Shown in pieces: positions 41,962 through 52,366 of a stretch of DNA of 64,000 bases. The notes under the pieces were generated by a model. That model saw only the letters and a list, made by a program, of their open reading frames with translations. It did no database searches and was not told the origin of the DNA. This stretch comes from Roseiarcus sp963717215 (lineage in GTDB: Bacteria; Pseudomonadota; Alphaproteobacteria; Rhizobiales; Beijerinckiaceae), in NCBI GenBank assembly GCA_963717215.1, contig CAVQVS010000007.1, positions 1-64,000 of the forward strand, read 5' to 3'. Both the position numbers and the translations under genes were made by a program. The stretch's first letter is position 1. The number at the start of each line of letters is the position of its first letter.

Positions 41962-42618
41962 TTACTTCTTGATCAACGGATCGAGGATCGCTTTCAGCTG
42001 GTCGATGCTGAGCTCTCCGCCATAGACCTTGCCGTCGATGACGAAGGTTGGCGTTCCAGACATCTTGATCTCATCGGTCGCCCGCTTTTCCACCGCCAGC
42101 ATGGCGTCGGCCTTCGCTTGATCCTTGAGGCACGCCATCGCCTGATCGTGGGTGAGGCCGGCCGGCCGCATGGCGGCAATCAACGGCTCCAGCGGCTTGT
42201 CGACGAACGCCCACTTGTCCTGCTGGCTGAACAGAAGCTCGACCGCGGCGAACGCCTTGTCGTCGCCGACGCAGCGGGCCAGCAAGAATGCCGCAACGTC
42301 GAGCGAGTTGCGCGAAAATTCACGGAAGATGAATCGCACCTTGCCAGAGTCGATGTAGTCCTTTTTCAGCTCGGGAAAGATCTCGCGGCTGAAGGTGGCG
42401 CAATGTGGGCAGGTCAGCGAGCCATATTCAACGACGGGCACGCCTGATGGGTCGCCCACCGTCAGTTCGGGCAGCGTGCCGGGCTTGAGGACAGTCGCCA
42501 TGTCCACCGTTCGATCGGCCTCGGGCGCCGCGCCTGCGGCGGAAGCCATGTTCGCGGCGAGGGCCGCAGTGGAGAAGACGGCGGCGAAGGCAAGCCGGCG
42601 AAGCGAGGCGAGGGCCAA
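41962..42618 (-). CDS. DsbA family thioredoxin-fold protein
   Basis: 218 aa. TTG at 42618 has AGGAG six bases upstream and begins a signal peptide (SLRRLAFAAVFSTAALAANMASAAG). The thioredoxin domain has the active site VVEYGSLTCPHCATFSREIFPEL (CPHC, as in DsbA) and the cis-Pro region MSGTPTFVIDGKVYGGELS. Periplasmic disulfide exchange is expected; it resembles the BdbD/DsbA oxidoreductases of alphaproteobacteria. The open frame reaches 42723, but that extra part is hydrophobic-poor and lacks a ribosome site. Convergent with nrsF copy 2. Confidence 0.88.
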   Translation of the reverse strand: MALASLRRLAFAAVFSTAALAANMASAAGAAPEADRTVDMATVLKPGTLPELTVGDPSGVPVVEYGSLTCPHCATFSREIFPELKKDYIDSGKVRFIFREFSRNSLDVAAFLLARCVGDDKAFAAVELLFSQQDKWAFVDKPLEPLIAAMRPAGLTHDQAMACLKDQAKADAMLAVEKRATDEIKMSGTPTFVIDGKVYGGELSIDQLKAILDPLIKK

Positions 42619-42840
42619 AGAAAGCTCCTGAAGTGAGGCGATGGTCGAACAGCGGACAAATGCGCACAAAGGCCAGCGAGCGGCAAGTGCGAGGTCCACG
42701 ACGCGCGAGGCAAGCGACCTCACGCCGAGCGCGGCGGCTCACAAGCGCGTATCGGCCTGCCCGGCAACCTTGGCTCCACTCAGCCTGGCATGTTAGGCCA
42801 CCGCGCGAAAAGGTCGACGGGTCGAACGACGAGGGCGCGA

Positions 42841-43899
42841 ATGGAATACCGGCAGCTTGGCAATTCGGGCCTGAAAGTCTCGGTGCTGACGATGGGCACG
42901 ATGACATTCGGCGGCAAGGGAAACGCGGCCAAAGTCGGCAATCTGCAGCTGGACGAGGCGCGCAAGCTGATCGACATCGTCGCTGACGCTGGCGTCAATC
43001 TCATCGACACGGCGAATGTCTATTCGGGTGGAGTCTCTGAGGAGCTGATCGGCGAAGCCATGGGCTCGAAGCGCAAGCCCGGCATGCTGATCGCGACCAA
43101 AGCCCGCTTTCCGATGGGGGAGGGGCCAAACGATCGCGGGCTGTCACGCTGGCACTTGATCCGCGAATGCGAAGCGAGTTTGAAGCGGCTGCGCACGGAC
43201 GTCATCGATCTCTATCAGGTGCATCAGTGGGACGGATTGACGCCGCTCGAGGAGACGATGGAGGCGCTGGATAGTCTCGTGCGCTCGGGCAAGGTGCGCT
43301 ACATCGGCTGTTCGAATTGGTCCGGCTGGCACATGATGAAGGCAATGGAGGTCGCGCGCCGCGATGGCCGCATCCCCTTCGTGTCGGAGCAGATCCACTA
43401 CACGCTGCAGGCGCGCGAAGCCGAATACGAACTCCTCCCCATCGCTCTCGATCAGAAGCTCGCTGTGTTAGTTTGGAGCCCGATCGCGGGAGGCCTTTTG
43501 TCCGGCAAGCATCGCCGCAACAAGTCGGCGCCCGAAGGAACGCGTCAGGCCGCCGGCTGGAAGGAGCCGCCGGTGCGCGACGAAAACGCGCTGTGGGATG
43601 TCGTCGACGAACTGGTGGCGATCGCGGAGACCCATCGCGTCTCGGGGGCGCAGGTCGCGCTGGCGTGGCTGCTCGGTCGGCCGGCGGTGACGTCGGTAAT
43701 CATCGGCGGCCGCACCGAAGAGCAGTTCCGTGACAATCTCGCTTGCGTCAATGTGAAGCTCTCGGACGAGGAGCGCGCCCGCCTCGACAAGGTGAGTCAG
43801 CCCCCGCTCATCTACCCCTACTGGCACCAGTCCTGGACCGCGAAGGACCGACTCGGACACGCCGACCTCGCGCTGCACGCCCCCTTCATGAAGGGGTGA
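42841..43899 (+). CDS. Aldo/keto reductase
   Basis: 352-aa NADPH-dependent AKR. MEYRQLGNSGLKVSVLTMGTMTFGG is the usual start; catalytic tetrad members are D in LIDTANVYSGG (with Tyr), Lys in IATKARFPMG and His in LYQVHQWDG. The cofactor part is near ALAWLLGRPAVTSVIIGGRTEEQF. Closest to the YghZ/AKR11-14-like bacterial group by motif pattern; the substrate is unknown. ATG 42841 is preferred over the extension starting at 42790. The arylsulfatase gene follows 86 nt later on the same strand. Confidence 0.92.
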   Translation: MEYRQLGNSGLKVSVLTMGTMTFGGKGNAAKVGNLQLDEARKLIDIVADAGVNLIDTANVYSGGVSEELIGEAMGSKRKPGMLIATKARFPMGEGPNDRGLSRWHLIRECEASLKRLRTDVIDLYQVHQWDGLTPLEETMEALDSLVRSGKVRYIGCSNWSGWHMMKAMEVARRDGRIPFVSEQIHYTLQAREAEYELLPIALDQKLAVLVWSPIAGGLLSGKHRRNKSAPEGTRQAAGWKEPPVRDENALWDVVDELVAIAETHRVSGAQVALAWLLGRPAVTSVIIGGRTEEQFRDNLACVNVKLSDEERARLDKVSQPPLIYPYWHQSWTAKDRLGHADLALHAPFMKG

Positions 43900-43985
43900 G
43901 CGCCGCGCGGACGCCCGACCCGCTCTGGCTGGTCCGCCCGTCTCCACAAGTGTTAGACAGGCCGGAACCAGAACGAGGATCGAAT

Positions 43986-46442
43986 ATGTTTCGGGAGAGC
44001 AGGGCGGCCCTGAGGGCCTCGGCCTTTTTGTGCCTGGCGAGCGTCCTGGTTGTCGGTCCCATTGAGTGGGCCACAGCGGACGAGAAACCGGTGGCGCCGC
44101 CCAGCGTCTCCATCCTGCCCTTCCCGGACCCTGTTTTCAAGGGCAAGATCGGGCGGACGACCGCGAACTCGAAGCCCGATTTTCCCCAGCCGATTGAGCC
44201 GCCCGCCGGCGCGCCCAATATCCTGCTGATCCTCACCGACGACGTGGGCTTCGGCGCCTCGAGCGCCTTCGGCGGCCCAATTCCAACACCGACCCTGGAA
44301 GCGCTCGCTGCGAAGGGCGTCAAATACAACGAGTTCAACACGACCGCGCTTTGCTCGCCGACGCGCGCTGCGCTCTTGACCGGGCGCGATCAGCACAAAG
44401 CCCACCAAGGCATCATCATGGAGCGAAGCCTCGGCTATCCGGGTTACAATTCCTTGATGCCGAAGAGCGCGGGAACGATCGCGGAAATCCTGCGCGGCAA
44501 CGGCTACAGCACGGCATGGTTCGGCAAGAATCATAACGTGCCGGGCTGGCAGAGCAGCGCGGCCGGCCCGTTCGACCTTTGGCCGACAGGCCTCGGCTTT
44601 GACTATTTCTATGGCTTCATCGGCGGCGACACCGACCAGTGGGACCCGACTTTGTTCGAGAACACGACGCCGATCGAGCCCAAGGAGAGGCTGACCGGCG
44701 CGGCGAAGGCGGCCTACAATCTGGATTCCGATCTGGCGGATCAGGCGATCCACTGGATTCAAGAGCAGCATTCGCTGGCCCCGAACAAGCCTTTCTTCGC
44801 CTATTACGCGCCCGGCGCCACGCACGCCCCCCATCATGTGCCCAAGGAATGGATCGCCAAATTCAAGGGCCAGTTCGATCAGGGATGGGACAAGCTGCGC
44901 GAAGAAACCTTCGCCCGCCAGAAGGCTCTCGGAATCGTCCCGCAGGACGCGATCCTGACGCCGCGCCCGGCCAATCTGCCCGCGTGGGATGCGCTCGACG
45001 CGAAGCACAGGGACCTGTTCGCGCATATGGCGGAGGTCTACGCCGCCTTTCTCGCTTATGACGATCACAACGTCGGCCGGGTGATCGACGCGGTCGCGCA
45101 GGAAGGACTCGCCGACAATACGCTGGTCATCTTCATCGAGGGCGACAACGGCGGCAGCGCCGAGGGCACATTGCAGGGGACGGCGAACGAGGTCGCGACG
45201 ATCGGCAACCGCTCGCCCGAAACCTTCGACTATCTCTATTCGATCAAGGACGAACTCGGCGGCCCGCTCTATTACAACCACATGCCCGTGCCCTGGTCCT
45301 GGGCTTTCAACACGCCGTTCCAATGGACGAAGCGCTACGCGAGCCACTTCGGCGGCACTCGCAACGGCATGGTGATGAGTTGGCCGAAGCGGATCAAGAG
45401 TGACAGCGCACTCCGCCAGCAATTCCACTACGTGACCGACATCATGCCGACGATCCTGGACGCGGCTGGAATCCCGGCGCCGGATTCGATCAACGGCGTG
45501 CAGCAATTGCCCATCGACGGAACCTCGATGGCCTACACATGGGACGATGCGAAAGCGCCGTCGCAGCGCACGACCCAATTGTTCGAGATGTTCGGCAATC
45601 GCGGCATCTATCACGACGGCTGGATGGCCTCGACCACCCCGCTCGTTTTCGCCTGGGAGCCGGAGCCCAAGGGAATTACCCCCGAGAGCTTCAACTGGGA
45701 GCTTTACGATCTGACGAAAGATTTCTCGCAAGGGAATGACCTCGCCAAGGCCGAGCCGGCGAAGCTCAAAGCAATGGAAGAGCTGTGGTGGGCGGAGGCT
45801 GGACGCAACAACGCCTTGCCTTTGAACTTCAGCCCGCAGGCGACGGTCGAAGCCGTCTTCCAGCGACCGAGCCTGACGCGGGGACGCAAGCACTTCGTCT
45901 ACCGGCAGGGCACGGTGCGCATTCCGGAGGGCACGGCGCCGACCGTCAAGAACACATCCTACACGATCACCGCGAAGCTCAACGTCCCAGGCGAGGGCGC
46001 CGATGGCGTCATCGTGACCCAGGGCGGCCGGTTCGCCGGCTGGGGCCTTGTCGTGCTCGATGGCAAGCCGGTCTGGGCCTACAAGAACACCCAGCAGCCG
46101 AACGACGGCATCCGCATGTCCGGGGCTGAGAAGCTGGCGCCCGGCGACCACACCATTACGCTGAGTTTCACTTACGACGGCAAGACAGGCGAAGTCGGTA
46201 AGGGCGGCGAATATGTGATGAAGGTTGACGGCGCCGAGGTCGCGCGGACGCGGATCAACCGCACGGTGCCCTACATCTACTCGGTCGACGAGACGCTCGA
46301 TGTCGGCGAGGATCGCGGCACGCCGATCCTGGAAGATTACGCCGACCGGATGCCGTTCGCCTACACTGGCGCAATCGCCGAGGTCGATGTTGATCTCGGA
46401 TCTGCGAATGTCGACGCGGATATAGGCGAGCCAGACCCGTAA
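43986..46442 (+). CDS. Arylsulfatase, exported
   Basis: 818 aa. ATG 43986 is preceded by ACGAGGA. After a signal peptide (ALRASAFLCLASVLVVGPIEWATA) comes the alkaline-phosphatase-like sulfatase domain: NILLILTDDVGFGASSAFGG (metal Asp pair), the formylglycine site ALCSPTRAALLTGRDQH (CSPTR), WFGKNHNVPGW, and THAPHHVPKEWIAKFKG. A C-terminal beta-sandwich region follows (VRIPEGTAPTVKNTSYTITAKL onwards). Cys in CSPTR must be converted by a maturase, not seen here. It is followed 105 nt later by a paralogue. Confidence 0.92.
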   Translation: MFRESRAALRASAFLCLASVLVVGPIEWATADEKPVAPPSVSILPFPDPVFKGKIGRTTANSKPDFPQPIEPPAGAPNILLILTDDVGFGASSAFGGPIPTPTLEALAAKGVKYNEFNTTALCSPTRAALLTGRDQHKAHQGIIMERSLGYPGYNSLMPKSAGTIAEILRGNGYSTAWFGKNHNVPGWQSSAAGPFDLWPTGLGFDYFYGFIGGDTDQWDPTLFENTTPIEPKERLTGAAKAAYNLDSDLADQAIHWIQEQHSLAPNKPFFAYYAPGATHAPHHVPKEWIAKFKGQFDQGWDKLREETFARQKALGIVPQDAILTPRPANLPAWDALDAKHRDLFAHMAEVYAAFLAYDDHNVGRVIDAVAQEGLADNTLVIFIEGDNGGSAEGTLQGTANEVATIGNRSPETFDYLYSIKDELGGPLYYNHMPVPWSWAFNTPFQWTKRYASHFGGTRNGMVMSWPKRIKSDSALRQQFHYVTDIMPTILDAAGIPAPDSINGVQQLPIDGTSMAYTWDDAKAPSQRTTQLFEMFGNRGIYHDGWMASTTPLVFAWEPEPKGITPESFNWELYDLTKDFSQGNDLAKAEPAKLKAMEELWWAEAGRNNALPLNFSPQATVEAVFQRPSLTRGRKHFVYRQGTVRIPEGTAPTVKNTSYTITAKLNVPGEGADGVIVTQGGRFAGWGLVVLDGKPVWAYKNTQQPNDGIRMSGAEKLAPGDHTITLSFTYDGKTGEVGKGGEYVMKVDGAEVARTRINRTVPYIYSVDETLDVGEDRGTPILEDYADRMPFAYTGAIAEVDVDLGSANVDADIGEPDP

Positions 46443-46547
46443 ACGGGTCGGCCCTTCAGATTCGGGTCGTGTGGCCGGCCGCCTTGCGTGGCGGCTCTCG
46501 CGATGGCAATCAGTGCCTAACAAATCTTGCGGTGAGGGAACAGCAGC

Positions 46548-48917
46548 ATGGCGCTCAAGGAATACAAGCCCGGAACGACATTCCCCGGCCGCATGGGCCG
46601 CACGATCGGCGAATCCGAGCCGGCATGGCCGGCGCCGCACCGTGCGAAAGAGGGCGCGTCGAACGTCCTCTTTATCGTCATCGACGACACCGGTTTCGGC
46701 CAGCTCGGCTGCTACGGTTCGCCGATCGCCACGCCGAACATCGACAAGCTCGCCAAGAACGGTCTCCTGTTCAACAACATGCACACGACCGCGCTCTGCT
46801 CGCCGTCGCGCTCCTGCATTCTGACCGGTCGCAATCATCACTCGAACGCCATGTCCTGCATCACCGAAGGGTCGACCGGCTTTCCCGGCGGCAATGGCGC
46901 GATCCCGTTCGAGAACGGCTTTCTGTCCGAGACGCTGCTGCAGCAGGGTTACGCCACCTACGCCATCGGCAAATGGCACCTGACGCCATCCGAGCAGATC
47001 AGCGCCGCGGGCCCCTACGACCGCTGGCCGCTGGGGCGCGGGTTCGAGCGCTATTACGGCTTTCTCGGCGGCGACACGCACCAATATTATCCCGACCTCG
47101 TCTACGACAATCATCAGGTCGAGCCGCCGAAGACGCCTGAGGAAGGCTATCACCTCACCGCCGACCTCGCCGACAAGGCGATCGGCTTCATCGCCGACCT
47201 GAAGCAGGTCGCTCCCGACAAGCCGTTCTTCCTCTATTTCGCGCCGGGCGCGAACCATGCGCCCCACCATGTTCCGAAGGAATGGGCGGACAAATACAAG
47301 GGCAAGTTCGACGAGGGCTGGGACGCCTATCGCGAAACAACATTCGCGCGGCAGAAAGAGCTGGGCATCATGCCCAAGGACGCCGTGCTTTCGCGCCACG
47401 ACCCGGACGTGCAGGAATGGGCCAAGCTGCCGGCGGACGAACGCAAACTCTACGCGCGCATGATGGAGGTGTTCGCGGGCTTCTGCGAGCACATGGATCA
47501 CCACGTCGGACGGCTGATCGATTTTCTCGAACAGATGGGCGAGCTCGACAATACGCTGATCATGTTCATCTCCGACAACGGCGCCAGTTCCGAAGGCGGA
47601 CCGAACGGGTCGGTCAACGAGAACAAGTTTTTCAACAATGTGCCAGACGATCTTAAGCAGAATCTCGCGGCGATCGAAGACCTCGGCGGCCCGAAATATT
47701 TCAATCACTACGCCTGGGGATGAACTCACGCCGGCAACACGCCTTTCAAGCGCTGGAAACGCGAGACCTATCGCGGCGGCACGGCCGACCCGTTCATCGT
47801 TCACTGGCCGAAGGGGCTCAAGACCACGGGCAAGGTCTGTCCGCAATTCGCGCACGCCATCGACATGGTCCCGACCGTGCTCGAGGCGCTCGCGATCGAG
47901 GCGCCGACACATATTCGGGGCGTCACGCAATCGCCGATCGAAGGCGTCAGCTTCGCCCACGTCTTGCAGGACGTGAAGGCGGAAAGCCGGCACAAGACGC
48001 AATATTTCGAGATGTTCGCACACCGGTCGATCTATCACGACGGTTGGCGCGCGGTGTGCCCGGTTCCCGGGACATCGTTCAAGGAGAGCGGAACCTTCTT
48101 CGGAGCGCTGACGCTGACCGAGGACATGCTGCGGGAGCTCGACGCCAAGAACTGGGAGCTTTACGACCTCTCCAAGGACCCGACCGAGACGACCGATCTC
48201 GCGGCGTCAAACCGGCCGAAGCTCATCGAGATGATCGCGCTCTGGTACACGGAAGCCGGCAAGTACAACGTCTTCCCGCTCGACAGCCGCGGCACGATGC
48301 GGTTTGCCGACGAGCGCCCTGAACTGACCAAGGCCCGCAAGACCTACGTCTACTATCCGGGCACGCAGATGATCCCGGAGAATGTCGCGGCGAAGCTCCT
48401 GAACAAGTCGCACAGTCTCACCGCGGACGTCGAGATCCCCAAGGGCGGCGCGGAGGGCGTCCTGATCTGCCACGGTGGCAACGTCGGCGGCTATACGCTG
48501 TTCATTAAGGACAAGAAGCTCCACTATGTCCACAATTATGTCGGCGCGGAGGAGTTCCACGTCGTGTCGAATGCGGATGCGCCCGAGGGCAAGGTTTCAC
48601 TCGCCTACGAGTTCGAGAAGACCGGCGAGCCGGACTTCAAGACCGGCAAAGGGGCAGCAGGCAAGGCGCAGCTCTATATCAACAAGAAACTCGTCGGCGA
48701 GACGGCGCTGCCCTATACCGTCCCGCTCGCGCTCGGCATCGGCAGCGGCGTCTTCGTCGGCCGCAATTCCGGCTCGCCGGTAAGCCAACTGTATGGCCCG
48801 CCGTTCGAATTCACCGGCACAATCCATCAGGTAACAGTGGACGTTTCGGGCAAGCTCATCGAGGACAGCGAGGAGCAGAAGCACGCGGTCGCGAAGATGG
48901 CCATGGCGCGGCAGTAG
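46548..48917 (+). pseudogene. Second arylsulfatase, interrupted by one in-frame TGA
   Basis: A paralogue of the preceding sulfatase, cytoplasmic-looking (no signal peptide). Motifs: NVLFIVIDDTGFGQLGCYG, ALCSPSRSCILTGRNHHSN (CSPSR formylglycine site), YAIGKWHLTP and NHAPHHVPKEWADKYKG. Translation stops at TGA 47721-47723 after FNHYAWG, but the same frame continues for another 398 codons with THAGNTPFKRWKRETYRGGT, the normal continuation. Family members have Trp (TGG) after WG at this place, so a single G-to-A change explains the stop. The full length would be 789 aa. The first part (391 aa) alone lacks essential metal/active-site residues. Confidence 0.85.
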
Positions 48918-48944
48918 ACACACCGACATGACCGATAAGCGAGC

Positions 48945-48998
48945 ACGTCCCTTCTCCACTCGGGACAAGGTGGGGGCGCAGCCGCGAGACGAGGGAGT
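48945..48998. repeat. Degenerate copy of the palindromic intergenic element
   Basis: CCCTTCTCC...GGGACAAGGTGGGGGCGCAGCCGCGAGACGAGGG shows the layout of the elements at 8057-8208 (TTCTCC hairpin, AAGGTGG, GC hairpin, GAGGG end) with many changes. It lies between the convergent sulfatase and phaZ genes. Confidence 0.45.
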
Positions 48999-49023
48999 TC
49001 TGTCCCGCCGCTGGCTCGCTAGG

Positions 49024-50238
49024 CTACCGGCTCGCCGCAATGTGGTTGCGCAGGACCGGATAGATTTGCGTGTCCCAGCGCCTGCCGTTGAAGACGCCGT
49101 AATGGCCGACGCCCGCCTGCAGATGATGGGTCTTCATATAAGGCCTTAGGCCAGAACATAGGTCCTGGGCGGCGAGTGTCTGGCCGGCCGCGCAGATGTC
49201 GTCCTTCTCGCCCTCGACCGTCAGAAGAAATGTTTTCTTGATCGCGCTGAGATCGATCGGCACGCCCTTGTTCTCCATTTTGCCCAGCGGCAGCAGATAA
49301 CGCTGAAAAACCTGATCGATCGTTTCGAGATAGAAGTCCGCGCTCATGTCCATGATCGCGAAATATTCCTTGTAGAAGTCGCTGATCGCGTCCGCTTTCT
49401 CCATGTCGCCGGCGACGCGATGGTGGAAGAGGTCGATGAAGGACTTTGAGTGTCGCTCGGCGTTCATGCTCATGAAGGCGCAAAGCTGAAGAAATCCAGG
49501 ATAGACGCGCCGGCCGCGACCCTCGAACTTGGCCGGCACGGTTCCGATCATCTTGGAGCGGAACCATTCCATCGGCTTTTCCTGGGCGAGCTCGTTGACC
49601 TTAGTCGGCGCTACGCGCGCGTCGATCGGCCCGGCCATCAAAGTGAGGCTCGCCGGCTGAAGTCCGTTGCGGTCGCGCGCCATGACCGCGGTCGCCGCGA
49701 GCGCAGACACAGTCGGCTGGCACACTGCGACAATGTGGCAGTCCTCGCCGATGAAGCGCACGAAATCGATGATATGCTGGGTGTAATCCTCCAGCGAGAA
49801 CTGGCCGTCCTCGAGCTTGACGTTACGCGGATTGATCCAGTCGGTGATGAACACCTGGTGATCGCGCAGGAGCGTGCGGATCGTGCCGCGCAAAAGCGTG
49901 GCGAAGTGCCCTGACATGGGCGCGATCAGAAGGATCTTGGGGTCGTCCTCGCCGCCGGCTTTCTGGAAGTGAAGCAGCTGGCAGAACGGCGTCCACAGGA
50001 CTCCGCGCTCTTCGACCGGAATGGGCGCGCCATCGATTTCAACGCTGTCGAGCGCATAGTCAGGGCGCGCGTGGGTGAAGCCGGCGAGCGCAACGAGCTC
50101 GTAATAGGCGCTCATTCGGATCCAGGGCGACGCGGTCGGCTCCGTCGCCCAGGCGGAGAGGATCGCGTTGGCGTTCTGCGCCAGCAGACGCATGCGATCG
50201 CCGACATCGGCCATGCCCTGGTATGCGTCGTACATCAT
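49024..50238 (-). CDS. phaZ: Intracellular polyhydroxybutyrate depolymerase
   Basis: 404-aa alpha/beta hydrolase that mobilises stored PHB granules. The nucleophile is Cys in the intracellular-PhaZ lipase-like box IVAVCQPTVSALAATAVMA. FLLTVEGEKDDICAAGQT contains the Asp and HHLQAGVGHYGVFNGRRWD the His. The N-terminal YDAYQGMADVGDRMRLLAQNA and the VFITDWINPRNVKLEDGQFSLEDYTQHIIDFVRF block are family-specific. No phasin or synthase gene is adjacent. Confidence 0.95.
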   Translation of the reverse strand: MMYDAYQGMADVGDRMRLLAQNANAILSAWATEPTASPWIRMSAYYELVALAGFTHARPDYALDSVEIDGAPIPVEERGVLWTPFCQLLHFQKAGGEDDPKILLIAPMSGHFATLLRGTIRTLLRDHQVFITDWINPRNVKLEDGQFSLEDYTQHIIDFVRFIGEDCHIVAVCQPTVSALAATAVMARDRNGLQPASLTLMAGPIDARVAPTKVNELAQEKPMEWFRSKMIGTVPAKFEGRGRRVYPGFLQLCAFMSMNAERHSKSFIDLFHHRVAGDMEKADAISDFYKEYFAIMDMSADFYLETIDQVFQRYLLPLGKMENKGVPIDLSAIKKTFLLTVEGEKDDICAAGQTLAAQDLCSGLRPYMKTHHLQAGVGHYGVFNGRRWDTQIYPVLRNHIAASR

Positions 50239-50338
50239 TGAAGGCGCCTAACCTTTTCCGTTGAAGGAGCAAACCGTATGCCACCTCCGGCTGGCACGCC
50301 CTTTGCTCGATCGCGGGTGAACGGATGCGGGCCACTCA

Positions 50339-50992
50339 ATGTCGCAAACAACCTTGACCATCAGCAGCAGGAACTATTCGTCCTGGTCGCTTCGGGGCTG
50401 GCTGATGGCCAAATTCGCCAAGATCGATTTCGAGGAAATCGTCGTCGCGCCCGACGACGCCGACGCTCGCGCCGAGATCTTGCTGCTCTCGCCCTCAATT
50501 CTCGTCCCCTGCCTCACCTATAATGGGATCCGCGTGTGGGATACGCTTGCAATCGGCGAATTCCTGAACGAAATTGCGCCAAAAGCCGGACTTTTGCCTA
50601 AAGATCAGGCAGTTCGCGCCCATTGCCGCTCCGTTTGCGGCGAGATGCATTCCGGGTTTGTCGCGCTCAGGCAAGCGCTGCCGATGAACATCAAGGCGCA
50701 ATTTCCGAGCTTCAAGATCTGGTCGAAGGCGCGCGCGGACATCGACCGGATCGTCATCATCTGGAGCGAGTGCCTCCAGGCCTATGGCGGCCCGTTCCTG
50801 TTCGGCAAGATCACCATGGCCGACGCGATGTACGCGCCGGTGGTGAGCAGGTTTCGCACGTATGGGATCAAGCTCGATGGGGAACTGAAAAGCTACGCTG
50901 ACCGCATCTGGGATCTGCCTGCGATGGCGGAGTGGCGCGGCGCTGCGATGGCCGAGCACGAGGAGATCGAGGAGCTCGAGGCCGAGTTTTAA
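50339..50992 (+). CDS. Glutathione S-transferase family protein
   Basis: 217 aa. N-terminal thioredoxin-like domain: LTISSRNYSSWSLRGWLMAKFA, with the Ser-rich GSH site, and SILVPCLTYNGIRVWDTLAIGEFL with the cis-Pro and the Asp/Thr contact. The C-terminal helical domain has GGPFLFGKITMADAMYAPVVSRF (N-capping box motif). The pattern RNYSSWSLR is shared with the YfcF/maleylacetoacetate-isomerase-like branch; the substrate is unknown. Divergent from phaZ, 100 nt apart. Confidence 0.9.
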   Translation: MSQTTLTISSRNYSSWSLRGWLMAKFAKIDFEEIVVAPDDADARAEILLLSPSILVPCLTYNGIRVWDTLAIGEFLNEIAPKAGLLPKDQAVRAHCRSVCGEMHSGFVALRQALPMNIKAQFPSFKIWSKARADIDRIVIIWSECLQAYGGPFLFGKITMADAMYAPVVSRFRTYGIKLDGELKSYADRIWDLPAMAEWRGAAMAEHEEIEELEAEF

Positions 50993-51045
50993 CACCGGCG
51001 CGCCGACCGGCGCACCGTCGCGTCAATCGCGAGAAGGCGCGCTGG

Positions 51046-51261
51046 TCAGTCCTTGCCTTCGTACTTGAAGGACACCTTGAGCCTGGTGCGATAGGCTTCG
51101 ACCTTGCCCTTTTCGATCACAAGGTCCTGTTCGACGACCTCGGCGACGCGCAGGTCCCTAAGGCTCTTCGATGCGCGTGCGACGGCGGCGGCGGCCGCCT
51201 TCTCCCAGGACTCTGTGCTGGTGCCCACCAGTTCGACCACTTTGTAAACGCTCTCGGCCAT
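51046..51261 (-). CDS. Dodecin family flavin-binding protein
   Basis: 71 aa, a small protein that forms hollow dodecamers storing FAD/FMN or other flavins. The sequence covers the entire family: MAESVYKVVELVGTSTESWE, AVARASKSLRDLRVAEVVEQD and ending RTRLKVSFKYEGKD. The Trp and Gln of the flavin-stacking region (WEKA, VVEQD) are present. ATG 51261 follows GGAGGATTCG. Single gene. Confidence 0.92.
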   Translation of the reverse strand: MAESVYKVVELVGTSTESWEKAAAAAVARASKSLRDLRVAEVVEQDLVIEKGKVEAYRTRLKVSFKYEGKD

Positions 51262-51607
51262 CGAATCCTCCCATGTCGCCCCTGTTGAGCCTGGCGGCTC
51301 AATGCAGTGAGCTTGCGACCTGAATGAGCGCGGGGTCAAGCTGGGCAAGGTTCGATGAGCGCGTGATTCCCGCGCAAGCCGGAATTCAGGTCCCCCGCAG
51401 GCCCGCCGGACGGCCGCTTTCGCTCCCATGAAAGGGGCTTTCGCCATTGACTTCCTGTTCGTGGAGCAGCGTCGTAGTGAGCCGACGCAACGACAGACAA
51501 TTCCTCGAAGCCTTTGGCCACGTTGGCCACACTGTCTGGATCTGAGAGATCGACGGATCTCGCCCGCGCGCTGGCGCGCCGGTTTGTCGATGGGCTTGAG
51601 CACGATC

Positions 51608-52366
51608 ATGACTGGCGAACTCAGGAATGCGACCTTGACGACCGATCGCGCCTCCCCAGAAGGACCCCTCGATCGCGCGGCGAAATCGAGGCGAGCTCGG
51701 GCTCGAAACGCAGAGCTTCTGGCCGCGGCTCTCGCGATGATCGCAGGGTTCGTCGACGCTTATGGCATGATCACTTACGGCGTCTACCTGTCGTTCATGA
51801 GCGGCAACACCACCCAGACGGGCTATCAGACCGCGGAGGGCGCGTTTGGGCCCGCTTCGCTCTCGGCGCTGGCGATTCTGTTCTTCGTTATAGGATCGTT
51901 CGCCGGGACCCTCATGGTCGAATTCTCGGGACGCTACGCGCGACCGGTCTTGTATGGTGCGGTCGCGGCGGCTCTGACGGCGATTGTCGGCCTGACCCAA
52001 TTCGGCATGCTGCCGGAAGCCTTCGCTATTGCGTCGATAAGCGTCGCGATGGGCGTGATGAACAGCGCTCTCTCCCGCGTTGGCGCGCAAGCGGTCAGCC
52101 TGACTTTCGTCACCGGCAGCCTGAGCCGCGTCGGATCGAACCTCGCGCTTGCCCTGAGGCGCGCGCCTCTTCGAGACGCACAGGGACCGTGGGACACCCC
52201 TTTGCGCCGCGCTCTGATGCTCGCTCGACTCTGGCTCGGCTTCCTGGTCGGCGCGCTGCTCTCGGGCGCGGTCACGCCGCGTTATGGCGCGCTCGGCCTA
52301 TCGGCGCCGGTGGTTATCCTCGCCGTTTTGGCCGCGTTCGATCGTCCGGACCGGGCGGCGGGCTGA
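51608..52366 (+). CDS. DUF1275 / YoaK family membrane protein
   Basis: 252 aa, six predicted transmembrane helices. The family motif is visible: AGFVDAYGMITYGVYLSFMSGNTTQTGYQ (around residues 45-70), then FFVIGSFAGTLMVEF, GVMNSALSRVGAQAVSLTFVTGSLSRVG and LWLGFLVGALLSGA. Function unestablished, thought to be transport-related. The start is uncertain; ATG 51608 gives an N-terminal polar segment of 35 residues before the first helix. The open frame reaches back to 51428. Confidence 0.82.
   Translation: MTGELRNATLTTDRASPEGPLDRAAKSRRARARNAELLAAALAMIAGFVDAYGMITYGVYLSFMSGNTTQTGYQTAEGAFGPASLSALAILFFVIGSFAGTLMVEFSGRYARPVLYGAVAAALTAIVGLTQFGMLPEAFAIASISVAMGVMNSALSRVGAQAVSLTFVTGSLSRVGSNLALALRRAPLRDAQGPWDTPLRRALMLARLWLGFLVGALLSGAVTPRYGALGLSAPVVILAVLAAFDRPDRAAG

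Noticed and set aside
43953..48038. 1361-codon open frame on the minus strand across both arylsulfatases
   Set aside because: It is antisense to two genes with clear sulfatase motifs and shows no family pattern; long antisense frames are common in GC-rich coding DNA.
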